DNA of 64,000 nucleotides, from NCBI RefSeq assembly GCF_002776525.5, contig NC_045439.1:162475016-162539015 (forward strand). Reading direction: 5' to 3'. The position numbers and the translations under genes were made by a program. The notes under the pieces were generated by a model. The model had not been told where the DNA came from. It saw nothing but the letters and a program-made list of their open reading frames with translations, and ran no database searches. Positions 50,502 through 63,258 of this stretch are shown in pieces. This DNA comes from Piliocolobus tephrosceles (lineage: Eukaryota > Chordata > Mammalia > Primates > Cercopithecidae). Every line of letters begins with the position of its first letter. The first letter of the stretch is position 1.

Positions 50502-50561
50502 CTTTATTAGCAAAGCAGTTTGTTCTCCAACATATTCGATTAAGTGGAGATGTGCCAATGC
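50502..50561 (-). CDS. OCA2: OCA2 coding exon 20 (P protein residues ~694-713)
   Basis: Read on the minus strand, this 60-bp segment translates in phase 0 to ALAHLHLIEYVGEQTALLIK, which I recognise as part of the OCA2 P protein, a multi-pass melanosomal membrane protein that supports melanin synthesis by affecting melanosome ion balance and pH. The acceptor AG is at 50562-50563, preceded by a pyrimidine-rich stretch ending cttctag. The donor GT is at 50500-50501 (gtaaaa). The exon holds exactly 20 codons and joins exon 21 (49806-49910) without a split codon, across an intron of only 591 bp. The residue range is inferred by counting back from the human C-terminus. The segment is a loop plus the start of a helix in the ArsB/NhaD-like permease region. 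No stop or frameshift is present. The preceding exon (human ...FVLME) was not seen between here and position 64000. Confidence 0.95.
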
Positions 50562-51303
50562 CTAGAAGAAAGGATGTGTGATGAGAATCAGTTTAAAACA
50601 GAAAATATATGCAAGATTAAAAAAAAGTCTTGAAAAGACGTGAACATAAGGTAGGCCCCGACTCCTGCTTCTTATAAAAGATCAGATGCAAAGACACAGT
50701 CTATAAATAATTTACTATCATATATGCACAATGAAGGTTCACGGAGAAAAAGTCCAACAACAGTGGCAGAAATCCCTCACTGATCTGAGTTAATGTCCAT
50801 GTTAAATTTAAATCCGAACGGAAGACTCTCTTTAAGACCTGTGTAAAGATACTGTTCAATCGTACATCATGAAATACCACTCCATATAGGTCTTTCAAGT
50901 AAGTGGCATTTCCAATTTCTTTTTAAAGTTAAACATCACAGAGTTTTAAAAGAATTTTTTAATGTAGTTTTTATAATCTTCAAAGAAAGGAAGGAAAAGT
51001 CTATTGAACTGGCACATGTAACTATTTTCACCGTACTAGGCAGATTCAGAAAACTGGACCCAGGGAAAGGCCGGAAAGAGTAGTAGAGAGAAGGTGAGGC
51101 ACAGGAGCCTTCTGCCCAGGCTGCCAAGGTCCCGCGCAGGGACGCCCAGAGGCTGGCGACCGAGACACCGTGGGAGGTCACCGGAAGGCAACAGTACGTA
51201 CCGGTGGCTCAGCTGCCCAGCACCTCTGTGGGTGTGGCCTCTTCACTGTGATTCGATCATGCTGAAAGACTGCAAATATTAGAAACAGCAGCTTATCTGT
51301 GCT

Positions 51304-51622
51304 TTTTTTTTAAAATTTTTTAATTTTTTTGTTTTTGTTTTTGAGACAGTTTTGCTCTATTGCTCAGGCTGGAGTGCAGTGATGTGATCTTGGTTCACTG
51401 CAACCTCTACCTCCTGGGTTCCAGCGATTCTCCTGCCTCGACCTCACGAGTAGCTGGGATTACAGGCGCCCACCACCACACCTGGCTTGTTTTCATATTT
51501 TTAGTAGAGACAGGGTTTCGCCATGTTGGCCAGGCTGGTCTCGAACTCCTGACCTCAGGTGATCTGCCTGCCTTGGCCTCCCAAAGCGCTGGTATTTTAG
51601 GCGTGAGCCACTGTGCCCGGCC
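51304..51622 (-). mobile_element. Alu (AluS-like), antisense
   Basis: T-rich tail, both arms, ending 'ccactgtgcccggcc'. Confidence 0.95.
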
Positions 51623-51785
51623 AGCTTGTCCTTGTTTAAATCAAGCTTAAGAATCTCAATCTGCATGTACAGTTGGTAGCTGACCTTCATTTAAAAGCCA
51701 TGGAGCCCAAATGTTGGGTCTTCAATCATAATTCTCCATCAAGTTTGCTGTTATATCAACTAAGTGATAAGGAGAATCACTTCAG

Positions 51786-52075
51786 AGCAGCGTTTCTCAC
51801 CCTGGCCCTGCTAATTTAGAGCCAGATCGTTCTTTGCTCTGGGGCTGGCCTGTGGCCCTGCTAATTTAGAGCCAGATCGTTCTCTGCTCTGGGGCTGGCC
51901 TGTGCATTATAAGATGCTGCACAGCAGCCCTGGCCTGGCCACACTCGATGCCAGTGGCACCTCACCACCACCAGCGTGACGGCCAAAGATGTCTCCAGAC
52001 ACAGCCACCGTCCTCTCTCTGGGGGAGTAAAATCACCCCGTTAAGAACCAGTGTACCCTGGGGGGTAAAATCACC
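51786..52075. mobile_element. Nonautonomous hAT-type DNA transposon remnant with internal duplication
   Basis: 'agcgtttctcaccctggc', 'gtgcattataagatgctgca' and 'aaagatgtctccagacacag' followed by 'gttaagaaccagtgtaccct' resemble a MER-family hAT element in antisense order. A 50-bp internal stretch is tandemly duplicated. Confidence 0.55.
51804..51903. repeat. 50-bp tandem duplication
   Basis: 51804-51853 and 51854-51903 match with one substitution (tctttgctc versus tctctgctc). Confidence 0.95.
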
Positions 52076-52265
52076 CACTGTTAAAGAAAGAAAAATGTAT
52101 CATAATCTAAATGTTATTAAATGAAACTTTAAAGCTGAAAATATGTTGAATGTAGCTATACCTTTTGTTTTGTTTGACATCATCAGTTGAAAGAAAAATC
52201 AGAGGCCTAAAGCAGCTTAAAATGTTCTGCCAAATGCCAAATAGAGATGGTTCTACCTGTATATG

Positions 52266-52283
52266 CCTCACACACACACACAG
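52266..52283. repeat. Short (CA)n
   Basis: Seven to eight CA units. Confidence 0.85.
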
Positions 52284-53266
52284 TATGGTGTGCACAACTT
52301 GACGTGTACCTATAGACATTTTTATTTACATATTTAGTGTCATATAATTATCCTAAATACCATGGTCCGAGTTATGTAGTGTAAGAAGACAAAATAAAGT
52401 AAAATCTTCAAAAAACTTGAATATTGCACCTAATAACTCAGCTCAAAATAACTGATCTCTTAATTTTTTTTAAAAAAAAGTCAAAATATGAAGAAACTAC
52501 AAATACACTCTTTTACAAAATGAAGTAATTATCTAGCACATCCCTATGTACCAAGCCTAACACTGTAGGTATATAATGTGTATTTTACAGTATGCAAAGT
52601 TTACGTACAGGTGAAGATTATACTCATTACTTGTCTCCTTCATCAGCTTATACAGTGAAAAGATGATCATGTAGTGTAAGTCAGGATGTGAAACATCATT
52701 AGTCTGTCACAGAAATGCCTATTCAGCAATGACCTGACATCCTTGTCCCACTGAAATAAGCCAATACCATAACTCATTGCTACCACTTCTTTCAAAATGA
52801 TAAACTAGGAGGTCTGAGAGTCCCTTCTTCAGCCAAACAAATGGACCCTATAGATAAAACACACTTTTAACACCTTCTAGATTAGCAAGACAATGTATGG
52901 CTTTCCAAGCAATCTCTCCCCATGAAAATGTTCCTGCAGCTGTCTAGGAGCCGCAAGACTTGAGTGGCACAGGGTGGAACTGCCTCAAAGCTCGAGGCTG
53001 ATCAAGCACTGAAGTCAGAGGAGGTGTGAATGCCTGTGAGGTTGCAGGCTCCACTAAGATTTCTCATATTGAGCTAAGATCCTTGAAATGCACTAAAATT
53101 ATTCCCTGGCATCCAGCAGAAGCAGACACAGCAGTTTCTGGAGGAAAGCATCCCGCCTGCAGGCCCTCAGGAATCCCACAGAATAAGATGAAATGATGAG
53201 ATTATAGTCTTGGATCTCTAGGGACACAGAAGACAAGCAGCATGAATGACAGCAGAAACAACCAAA

Positions 53267-53398
53267 ACAGATTTAGCCAGACCCCACAACTGCGTGGATG
53301 AGAATTCATAGNNNNNNNNNNTTCATAGATACCGAATATAAACAGATTTAGCCAGACCCCACAACTGCATGGATGAGAATTCATAGATACCAAATACA
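53267..53398. repeat. 58-bp tandem duplication spanning an assembly gap
   Basis: A unit starting acagatttagccagacccc occurs at 53267 and 53342 with two or three substitutions (gcgtgg/gcatgg; accgaa/accaaa). Ns at 53312-53321 sit in the first copy, with a 7-bp overlap (ttcatag) across the Ns. If the Ns and overlap are removed the period is 58 bp. Confidence 0.85.
53312..53321. other. 10-N assembly gap within duplication
   Basis: ttcatag ends the left contig and begins the right one. Confidence 0.95.
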
Positions 53399-53529
53399 GA
53401 AGAGGAATTTTGCTTAAAGAAATTAGGGGTTGAAGAGTGTAAAAGTACCAATGAACACGGGCCCTCGATGAGTTATGAATGAAGGCCGGCATCTCCAGAT
53501 GACATTAAACCACTAAAAATACTAAAAGA

Positions 53530-53945
53530 GTGAGTATATAACTGCCAGGAAAGGGGAAATAGAATTTTAAATAATTCTCAATCAAATTAAATAGTCAAAA
53601 ATTGGCTAATCAAGAAAACTAAGGTAATAAATCATAATAGAAATTTAAAATAATTTTGAATAGATAAAATGTAAATACAATCAAAATGCACATGAAAACT
53701 TGAGGGATGCAGCTAAAAGGAAATTTATAGTCAAATATACACAATGGGAAATACGAAGCATGAATATCAAAAGCTAAGTATCCATCTTTGTAAGTGAAGA
53801 AAATAACAACAAATTGAACCCAAAAAAGTGAAGAGAAAATGACAATTTTAAGTAGAAAGTGGGAAAGAGAGTCACCAAAAACAACAATGAAAAAAGAGAT
53901 CATCACTACAAAGATACTACAATAAACAGATAATGGAGTAAAACT
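53530..53945 (+). mobile_element. Old L1 fragment, sense
   Basis: A-rich, with degraded ORF2 phrases such as 'cagctaaaaggaaatttata' at 53711. It abuts an oppositely oriented L1. Confidence 0.55.
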
Positions 53946-53949
53946 ACAA

Positions 53950-56900
53950 ATCAACTCTAGCATTATTTTTGCTTTTATACAGATACCCAGTTGATTCAGC
54001 ACCATTTGTTGAAAAAATGTTTTCTTTCCTAAATGAATTGCTTTGCCACTATGGTTTAAAATCAGTTGTATATTTAAAAAACACGTAACACATATACAGA
54101 GCCCATTTCCGGACTCTCCGTTCTGTTCCACCAATCTGCATCTATCTTCTGTCAGTACTACAGTCTTGATTGCTATAGCTTCGGAGTAAGTCAAGAAATC
54201 AGGTAAGTGCTCCAAAAGTTGTCCTTTTGGGGGAAAAAAAATGCTTTAGCTATTTGAATTTAGCCCTTGAATGTCTACATAAATTGTATAATTAGCTTGT
54301 CATTCTCTGCAGAAAAACCTAGTTCAATTTTTCTTAGAATTGTGCTTAAATCTGTAAGTCAATGTGGGAAGAACTGCACACCGAACAACACTGAGTCTTC
54401 TGATCTATGGACAGACTGTATCTCTTCATTAGGTCTTTAGATCTTTTACAAAAATTTCTTTTCAAAATATCTCGGTAATTTTTGTTACAGGAATCTTGAG
54501 CACACTTTTTTTTAAAGATTTATTCCTAGGTTTTTTAGGCTTTTGGTATCATTATAAATGCAATTATTCCTTAAATATTTTCCAATTATGTGCCGCTAGT
54601 ATATGATAATATATTGATTTTTGATACTGATCTTGTATCTTCTGACCTAGCTAAATTTATATATTAGTTCTGGTAGTACTGGGTTTTTTGTAGACTACCT
54701 GAGATTTTCTACATAAACAATCATATAGCCTGTAAACAAGAACAGTTTTACTTCTCTCATTTTCATTTTTCTGCCATTTATTTCTTTATATTGTCATGTT
54801 ACAAGAAGTAGGTTCTTCAGTACATTGTCTGTTGAATGGAGAAGGTGACTGCCTTGCTGCCAATCTCATGGAAAAACAGTAAGTTTTTCACCATGAAGTA
54901 TAAGGTTGGCTCCAGGTTTTTCAAAAACGCCTTTCATCAATTTGAGAATTCATGGTTTGCTCTCAAATGCTCTTTCTGCATCTATTGAAATGATCATATG
55001 GTTTTTCTCCTGCATTCTGTTAATATGGAAAATTATACTAATTATTGAATGTTAAATCAACCTTGGATTTCTGGAATAAACTTTTTTTATTATGCTGTAC
55101 TATTTTATATACCATAACATTTGATTTGATATCTTGCTTGGATCTATGTGACTGGGAGATGTTGATCTGTAATTTTCTTTTCACATAATACATTTGTCTT
55201 AATACCAGGGTAATACTAGACCTACAAAATAAGTGGGGAACTGTCCCCCACCTCCATTATTACTCAGTGTTTGAGAAGATTAAACAGAGAAGCCATTTGT
55301 GTTTGGACTTTTCCTTGTGTAAATAATTTTAATTACTAATTCAGCTGCTTTATTGATATAATTCTATTCAGGTTTTCTATTAAAACTTGAGTCCATTTTG
55401 GTAAGTTGTATTTTTTACGGAACTATTCCATTTCATGTAGGTTGTTGAATTTGTTGGTATAAATTTGTTAACAGATTATCTTATTTTTTAATTCCTGTAG
55501 GGTTTGTGTTGGTCACCTCTCGTTTCTTGATCATACTGGTGATGTGTGTTCAATTGTTTCTTTTCAAATAACCAGCTTTTTGGCTGAGTGGGCTTTTTTT
55601 TTCCTGCATTGTCTGTTTCCTACTTTGTTGATCCTGATCTTATCGTTATTAGTTTCTTCTTCCTATGTATTTTAGTTTTACTTTCCATTCCAGCTTCTTA
55701 AAGTAGAACATTAGATAGCTGATTTTAGATCTTTCTTACCTTCTGTTGTATTTCATCTACAAGTTTCCCTCTAAGCTAACTTTAGCTGCACTCAAAAATT
55801 TTTTACATATTTTCAACAACATTTTACTTTGTGATACTATCTTATTCCCTTGTGATTTCATCTTTGACTCATGACTTAACTAGAGTGTATTTTTGACTTC
55901 CCAGACATTGACGTTTTCCCAGGCTGTACTGATTTCTAACTTAAATTTGTTGTGGTCAGAGCACGTAATCCTTATGATGCAATATTATAATATTGGTGAA
56001 TGGACCATGTATACATGAAAAGATTGAATTCTGTGGTTGTTGGATATAGTGTTCTACAAATGTCAATTGAATCAAGGTGGTTGATAATGTTATTCATAGC
56101 TTCTATGGCTTTCCTGATTTTTTTTTTTTTTTTTTTTTGTCTAGGTATTCTATCAATTTCTGAACAGTGATAAAATCTTCTATGATTCTGGAATTGTCTA
56201 TTTTGTTTTACTTTAGTGAATCAATTGCATCTTGAGTATCTACCAGGGACATTCATAATTGTTATATCTTCCTTACAATCTGTCTCATTTATTATTAAAT
56301 GTCCCTCATTATGTCCTATTATGTGTATTGAAGTTTACTCCTGTGCCACTTTGGCCTTTTATGCTTATTATTTGCATGCCATGTATTTTTCCATTCATTT
56401 ACTTTCAACGTATCTCTATACTTAATGGAAAAGTATGTCTCATATCATTGCTCAGCCTTTCAGCTAAGATCAAGGGTAAAAGTATGTCTCTTACGAGCAG
56501 CATATATTACAGCCTTACTTCCTTATCTGCTTTCTCAATATTTTCCTCTTAATGGGAATGTTTGCAGTTAACATAATTATTGATATAGTTGTATTCAGGT
56601 CAAAAAAATTATCATTTATTTTGTTTGTCTCTTCTTTTTTTATTCATTTCTGTGCCCATTTTCTTGCTTTCTTTTGGGTTACTTGAATACTATTTTATTT
56701 TCATCAGTTGGCTTTTAATAAGTATTAAATATTATTAATAATTTTTATTTTTAGTACTTACTCCATGAATTAAAATATAGATATGTAACTTCTTTAGAGC
56801 CTAAAGTTTTATTGCATCAAGTAAAATGTACAAGCTTTGAAATGATGTAAGTCACTTTACCTCTCCCATTTCCTCTTATGGTATAGTTTACATCTTGTGG

Positions 56901-57634
56901 TATATATTGTATATATTACACCTTATGGTATATGTTACAGCTATATACTTAAAACTCCCACCAGACAATATTATAATTTATACTTTCAACCATCAAACCT
57001 ATTTTGAAGAACTTAAGAGGGAAAAAAGTTATCTTTTACACTGACCTACTTTTACCATTTCTGCTGTTCTTCATCCCTAAAGATCTAATTTCTCTGTAGT
57101 ATCATTTTTGCTTCATCCTGGAGAAATTCCATCAGCATGTCTTATAGAGCAGGTCTCCTGGAAATGAATTCCAGTTATTTCTTCATCTGAGAATGTCTCT
57201 CTTTTTCCCTTTATTCCTGAATGATTATTACACTAGATACAGAATTCTGTCTTTAAAGTTCTTTTCTTTCAGCACTTAAAGAAGGTGCTCCACTATCTAC
57301 TCGCCTCCAGGATTTCTGATGAGAAATTTGCAGTCATTCAAATCCTAGTACCTTGTATGCAATGTATCACTCTTCTCTCACTGTTTTTTTTTTTTTTTTT
57401 TTCAGTTTTCTTATTTTTCTTATTTTCAGTTTTTTTCAAATTTTTTCTTATTTTCAGTTTTCAGCACTATGATTATGATGTGTCCAGGCATGTTTTCCTT
57501 TATTTCATCCTGTGTTTTCACTGAATTTCATGAAATTGTAAATGTGTCTTTGCAAGATTGATAATTCTCTGTCATTACCTCTTCAAATATCTTTTTCTCT
57601 TAATCTCTTGCTCCTCTTCTGTGAAGCTCCAATT
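53950..57634 (-). mobile_element. L1M element, antisense, 3' portion
   Basis: Antisense ORF2 phrases throughout, for example 'tcagcaccatttgttgaaaa' at 53997 and 'ctgcatctattgaaatgatc' at 54976. Then an ORF1/5' segment from about 57025 ('cagaattctgtctttaaag', 'atttctgatgagaaatttgc'). No intact frame. The element continues after the younger L1, from 60988. Confidence 0.85.
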
Positions 57635-60600
57635 GTTTTTAACATTTGGAAATATTTATTATTTTTTAAATTTAAGTTCCGGGACACATGTGCAGGAAGT
57701 ACAGGTTTGTTACATAGGTAAACGTCTGCCATGGTAGTTTGCTGCACCTATCAACCCATCACTGAGGTATTAAGCCCCACATGCATTAGCTATTTATCCT
57801 GATGTTCTCCCTCCCCCTTTTCCCCCTTGACAGGATCCAGTGTGGGTTGTTCCCCTCCCTCTATCCATTGTTCTCATTGTTCAGCTCCCACTTATAAATG
57901 AGAACATGCAGAGTGTGGTTTTCTGTTCCTGTGCTAACTTGCTGAAGATGACAGTTTCCAGCTCCATCATGTCCCTTCAAAGGACATGACCTTGTTTCTT
58001 TTCATGGCTGCAGAGTATTCCATGGTGTATACATACCACATTGTCTTTATCCAGGCTATCATTGTAGGGCATTTGGGTTGATTCCATGTCTTTGCTATTG
58101 TGAATAGTGCTGCAATGAACATATACATGCATGTATCTTTAGAGAAGAATGATTTCTCTGCCTTTGAGTATATACCCAGCAATGGGATTGCTGGGTTAAA
58201 TTGTATTTTGGGCCCTAGGTCTCTGAGGAATCACCACACTGTCTTCCATAATTGTTGAACTACTTTACATTTACACCAACAGTGTAAAAGCATTTCTATT
58301 TCTCCACAGCCTCATCAGTGTCTGTTCTTTCTTGACTTTTTAATAATTGCCATCCTGACTGATGTGAGACCTCATTGTGGTTTTGCTTTGCATTTGTCTA
58401 ATAATTAGTGATGTTGAGATCTTTTTCTTAAGTTTGTTGGTTGCATGAATGTCTTCTTTTGAGAAGTGTCTGTTCATGTCCTTTGCCCACTTTTTAATGT
58501 GGTTGTTGGTTTTTTTATTGTAAATTTGTTTAAGTTCCTTATAGATTCTGGATATTAGACCTTTGTCAGATGGATAGAGTGCAAAAATTTTCTCCCATTC
58601 TGTAGGTTGTCCGTTCATTCTGGTGACAGTTTCTTTTGCTGTGCAGAAGCTCTTTAGTTTAATTAGATCCCATTTGTCAACTTTTGCTTTTGTTGCAATT
58701 GTTTTTGACATTTTTGTCATGAAATCTATGTTTGTGTCTATGTCCTGAATGGTATTGCCTAGATTTTCTTCTAGGGTTTTTATAATTCTGGGTTTTATAT
58801 TTAAGTCTTTAATCCATCTTGAGTTAATTTTTCTATAAGGTGTAAGGAAGAGGTCCAGTTTCAATTTTCTGCATGTGGCTGGCCAGTTTTCCCAGCACCA
58901 TTTATTAAATAGGGAATCCTATCCCCATTGCTTGTTTTTGTCAGGTTTGCTGAAGATCAGATGGTTGTAGATGTGCAGTCTTATTTCTGAGATCTTTATT
59001 CTGTTCCATTGGTCTGTGTGTCTGTTTTTGTGCCAGTACCATGCTGTTTTGGTTACTGTAGCCTGGTGGTATGGTTTGAAATTGGGCAGCATGATGCCTC
59101 CAGCTTTGTTCTTTTTGCTTAGGATTATCTTGGCTATACGGGCTCATTTTTGGTTCCATTTTAATTTTAAAGTAGTCTTTTCCAATTCTGTGAAGAATGT
59201 CAATGGTAGTTTAATGGGAATAGCATTGAATCTATAAATTACTTTGGGCAGTATAGCCATTTTCACAATATTGATTCTTCTTCCTATCCATGAGCATGGT
59301 ATGTTTTTCCATTTCTTTTTTTTCCTTGAGCAGTGATTTGTAGTTCTTAAAGAAGTCCTTCACTTCTCTTGTTAGCTGTATTCCTAGGTATTTTTTTCTC
59401 TTCGTAGCAATTGTGAATGGGAGTTCATTCATGATTTCACTCTCTGCTTGTGTATTGTTGGTGTATAGGAATACCTGCAATTTTTGCACATTGTTTTTGT
59501 ATCCTGAGACTTTGCTGAAGTTGTTTATCAGTTTAAGAAGCTTTTGGACTGACAAGATGGGGTTTTCTAGATATAGGATCATGTCATCTGCAAACAGAGA
59601 CAGTTGGACTTCTCTCTTCCTATTTGAATACCCTTTATTTCTTTCTCTTGCCTGATTGCCCTGGCCAGAACTTCCAATACTATGTTGAATAGGAGTGGTG
59701 AGAGAGTGCATCCTTGTCATATGTTGGTTTTCAATGGGAATGCTTCCAGCTTTTGCCCCTTCAGTATGATACTGGCTGTGGGTTTGTCATAAATGATTCT
59801 TACTATTTTATGATAAGAATCACATCTAGTTTATTCAATACCTAGTTTTTTGAGAGCTTTTAACATGAAAGGATGTTGAACTCTATCGAAGGCCTTTTTT
59901 GTGTCTACTGAGATAATCATGTGGTTTTTATCTTTAGTTCTATTTATGTGATGGATTACGTTTATTGATTTGCGTATGTTGAACCAGCCTTTCACCCCAA
60001 GGATGAAGCAGACTTGATCATGGTGGATAAGCTTTTTGATGTGCTGCAGGATTCAATTTGCCTGTATTTTATTGAGGATTTTTGCATTGATGTTCATCAG
60101 GGATATTGGCCTGAAGTTTTCTTTTGTTGTTGTATCTCTGCCAGGTTTTGGTATCAGGATGATGCTGGCCTCATAAAATTAGTTAGAGAGAAGTCCCTCC
60201 TTTTCAATTGCTTGGAATTGTTTCAGAAGAAATGGTACCAGCTCCTCTTTGTACCTCTGGTAGAATTCAGCTGTAAATCCTCTGATCCTGGACTTTTTAT
60301 TATGAGTAGGCTGTTAAATATTCATTACTGCCTCAATTTCAGAACTTGCTATTGGTCTATTCAGGGATTCAACTTCTTCTGGGTTCAGTCCTGGGAGGGT
60401 GTATGTGTACAGGAATTTATCCATTTCTTCTAGATTTTCTAGTTTATTTGCATAGAGATGTTTATAGTATTCTCTGATGGTTGTTTGTATTTCTGTGGGG
60501 TCAGTGGTGATATCCCCTTTATCATTTTTTATTATGCCTATTTGATTCTTCTCTCTTTTCTTCTTTACTAGTCTAGCTAGCGGTCTACCTATCCTATTGA

Positions 60601-60987
60601 TTTTTTCAAAAAACCAACTCCTAGATTCATTGATTATTTGAAGGGTTTTTCGTGTCTCTAGCTCCTTTAGCTTCACTCTGATCTTGTTTTTTTATTGTCT
60701 TCTGCTAGCTTTGGGGTTTGTTTGCTCTTGGTTCTCCAGTTCTTTTAGTTGTGATCTTAGGGTGTTGATTTGAGATCTTTCTAGCTTTCTGATCCGGGCA
60801 TTTGGTGCTGTAAATTTCCCTCTTACCACTGCTTTAGCTGCATCCCAGAGGTTTTCTTTGTTCCCTTTGGTTTCAAAGAACTTCTTGATTTCTGCCTTCA
60901 TTTCATTATCTACCCAGGAGTCATTCAGGAGAAGGTTGTTCAGTTTCCATGTAGTTGTGTGGTTTTGAGCGAGTTTCTTATTCTTTA
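57635..60987 (-). mobile_element. Primate L1 (L1P), 5'-truncated, with target-site duplication
   Basis: About 3.35 kb of antisense primate L1, from the 3' UTR ('acatgtgcaggaagtacagg') back into mid ORF2. ORF2 fragments survive as separate frames: a C-terminal part at 58340-58864, the reverse-transcriptase part with the FADD catalytic motif at 59232-59720, and upstream parts at 60314-60676 and 60692-60901. Frameshifts and stops break it, so it cannot be active. gtgaagctccaatt (57621-57634) and gtgaaactccaatt (60988-61001) flank it. It belongs to an older L1PA or L1PB group by eye. Confidence 0.92.
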
Positions 60988-62200
60988 GTGAAACTCCAAT
61001 TTTTGGTCTTGTTCCACAGCTTTAGGAACTCTAGCAATGCAAAAAAAATTTTTGTCTAAGTTCTTTAGATTGGATAATTTATATTGGTCTATTTCAGTTC
61101 ACTGACTCTTTCCTCTGTCATAGTCATTCCACTACTGAACTCATCAACTCTTTTTTATTTAAGGTGTTGTAGTTTTAATTTCTAATCTTTGTATTAGATT
61201 TTCTGGTATAATTCCTATTCTCCCCTTAGAATGTTCATCCTTTCATTCATTTCAAGTGCATTTTCTTTACCTCATTGATCATAGTTATGAAAGCTACTTT
61301 AAATTCTTTGGTCACTGCAATATCTGGGTCCTCTCAGGTTTGGTATCTGATGACTGTCATTTTCCCTTAGAAATTTATAACATATTTTCTTATTCATTGT
61401 ACACTGAGTCCTTTGGTACTGTCTCCTGGATACTGTCAATGTTAAAATACGTAAACTCTGGATTCTGTTTTAATCTTCTGGAGATTAATTTTTTTAACTT
61501 ATAAGCTAATTAGCTTCCGACCACAATTTCTGTCGCACTTTCTAAGGGAAGAGGTTCAAATTCAAATTTCCTGTGATCATTCGGGCCTGTTTCACACGTG
61601 TATCATCCAATAGTCAGCCACGTGCTTGTGCAGATGGTTCAAATCTCAGTCAAGTTTTCTAAGCCTTGCCATCTTGCTTCATGCCTGCCTAGCATATACA
61701 CCATTCAAGAGTTAGTCAGAGACCTGTATGGATGGTTCCCACCTCAGTGAGTCATCAGTCAGTCCTCTGGGCCTTTGCTGCGCTGGTTTGAGTCTGTCCC
61801 CAGATGGCGTTGTTCTGAAAGTAGGCTGAGGCTAGTGCAAGTTCATGAACAGAACTGGGGGGCTTCTCTGGCTCTCTCTTCTGGGATTCCCCCACACTCC
61901 CTGGCCTGCAGGTGCTACTCTGACTCCTCTGGGCCAAAAGATAGGGTTGCTACTGGAGTACGATCTGTCTATGCCACCATGCCACTACATGATGAAAGCT
62001 GGCTCTAGGGAGGAATCCAGGAGAGAAGAAAATAGGAAAACCACCCTGAGAGGGTGCCTTCTGTAGTTTTTGACGTTCTTCACAATCTACCTGTTTATAT
62101 TTTTCAGAGTCCATATGTAGTTGATTTTTGTCCAGTGTTCATTGTAATCAGAGGGAGGTGTGAACTTCGGAGGTTTACACGCCCTTAGCAGACTGGAATT
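60988..62200 (-). mobile_element. L1M element, antisense, 5' portion
   Basis: Resumes the element interrupted at 57634: 'tcttgttccacagcttta', 'tagattggataatttatatt' and 'ttcactgactctttcctctg' are the next L1M words in order. The GC-richer part at 61700-62200 is probably its 5' UTR. Confidence 0.75.
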
Positions 62201-62884
62201 CAACATTCTCTCTCATTATGACACCGGGTTAAAATACTCTTTTTCTGCCAATATCTAAGTTTTAAAATAAATTAAGTCGGCTACTTTTCCTGCGTCCAAT
62301 CCTCCCCAACTGATCACCTAGGGTCCTGGGACCTCACACCCCCTGCAGAGTCCTCATCAGGGTAAGGGAGATCAGCAAGCATCACACAACTCTGGATAAG
62401 GAGGAAAGGGCGCAGGTCTGCCTGCCTCCAGCCAGCATTTGAGAACCTGAACAGTCTCCATGACCATCAGGTGTACCACAGCAGAGGTACAAGCAGGCCG
62501 ATATCTCAGAAGTCAGGTAGACAGTCCCTGGGATCTCTGGGCTTCCTTTTATCGGATGCCCTGCAGCCTGCCTTTCTGTGCTGATGCTTCCGCTCATGAT
62601 GTCCTGTTTCATTTTAAAATCACCTCCATCAAAATCTGACCGGAGCAAAAAGAAACACCTGATTTTTTTGAATCTCTAAAACATATTGAAAGTTCTTACA
62701 TGTTTAATAGCTGACATATTTAGCAATTTTCACAAACATTTCAAATATAATTGAATATTTTAAATGAACTTGACTTACAATATTATCTTTGGAGAATGTC
62801 AGAGCAAGGTTAGAAAGACTATCAAAATTAGTAAAAAGCTCATTATAAATCATCTTTGCTGCAGACATTTAAAAATAAAAATGG

Positions 62885-63170
62885 GCCAGACGTAGTGGCT
62901 CACACTTTTGTACTCCCAGCACTTTGGGAAGCCAAGATGGGCGGATCACTTGAGCTCAGGAGATCAAGACCAGCCTGGTCAATGTGGCAATACCTGTCCC
63001 TACAAAACAATAAAATTAACCAGGCATGGTGGCGCGCGCCTGTAGTCCCAGCTCTTCCAGAGGCTGAGGTGGGACGATTACTTGGGCCGGGGAGTAGAGG
63101 CTGCAGTGAGCTGAAATCATACCACTGCACTCCAGCCTCAGTGACAGGGTGAGACTCTGTTTCAAAATAA
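62885..63170 (+). mobile_element. AluJ-like, full length
   Basis: 'ggccagacgtagtggctcac' start, 'ggatcacttgagctcagg' in the left arm (AluJ-like), and many substitutions. The tail runs into (TAAA)n. Confidence 0.92.
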
Positions 63171-63209
<39 letters not shown>

Positions 63210-63258
63210 ATACAGGGTGAGACTCTGTTTCAAAATAAATAAATAAATAAATAAAGTA
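63164..63258. repeat. (TAAA)n microsatellite with duplicated Alu end
   Basis: TAAA units (63170-63211), then a second copy of the Alu terminus cagggtgagactctgtttca (63213 onward; first copy at 63145), then more TAAA. Confidence 0.93.

Noticed and set aside
58340..60901. Reverse-transcriptase-like frames as a gene
   Set aside because: They are pieces of one broken, 5'-truncated L1 ORF2, not a host gene.
61741..62010. Possible exon-like GC-richer frames
   Set aside because: The position fits the 5' UTR of the interrupted L1M, and there is no splice-site pair with a conserved peptide.
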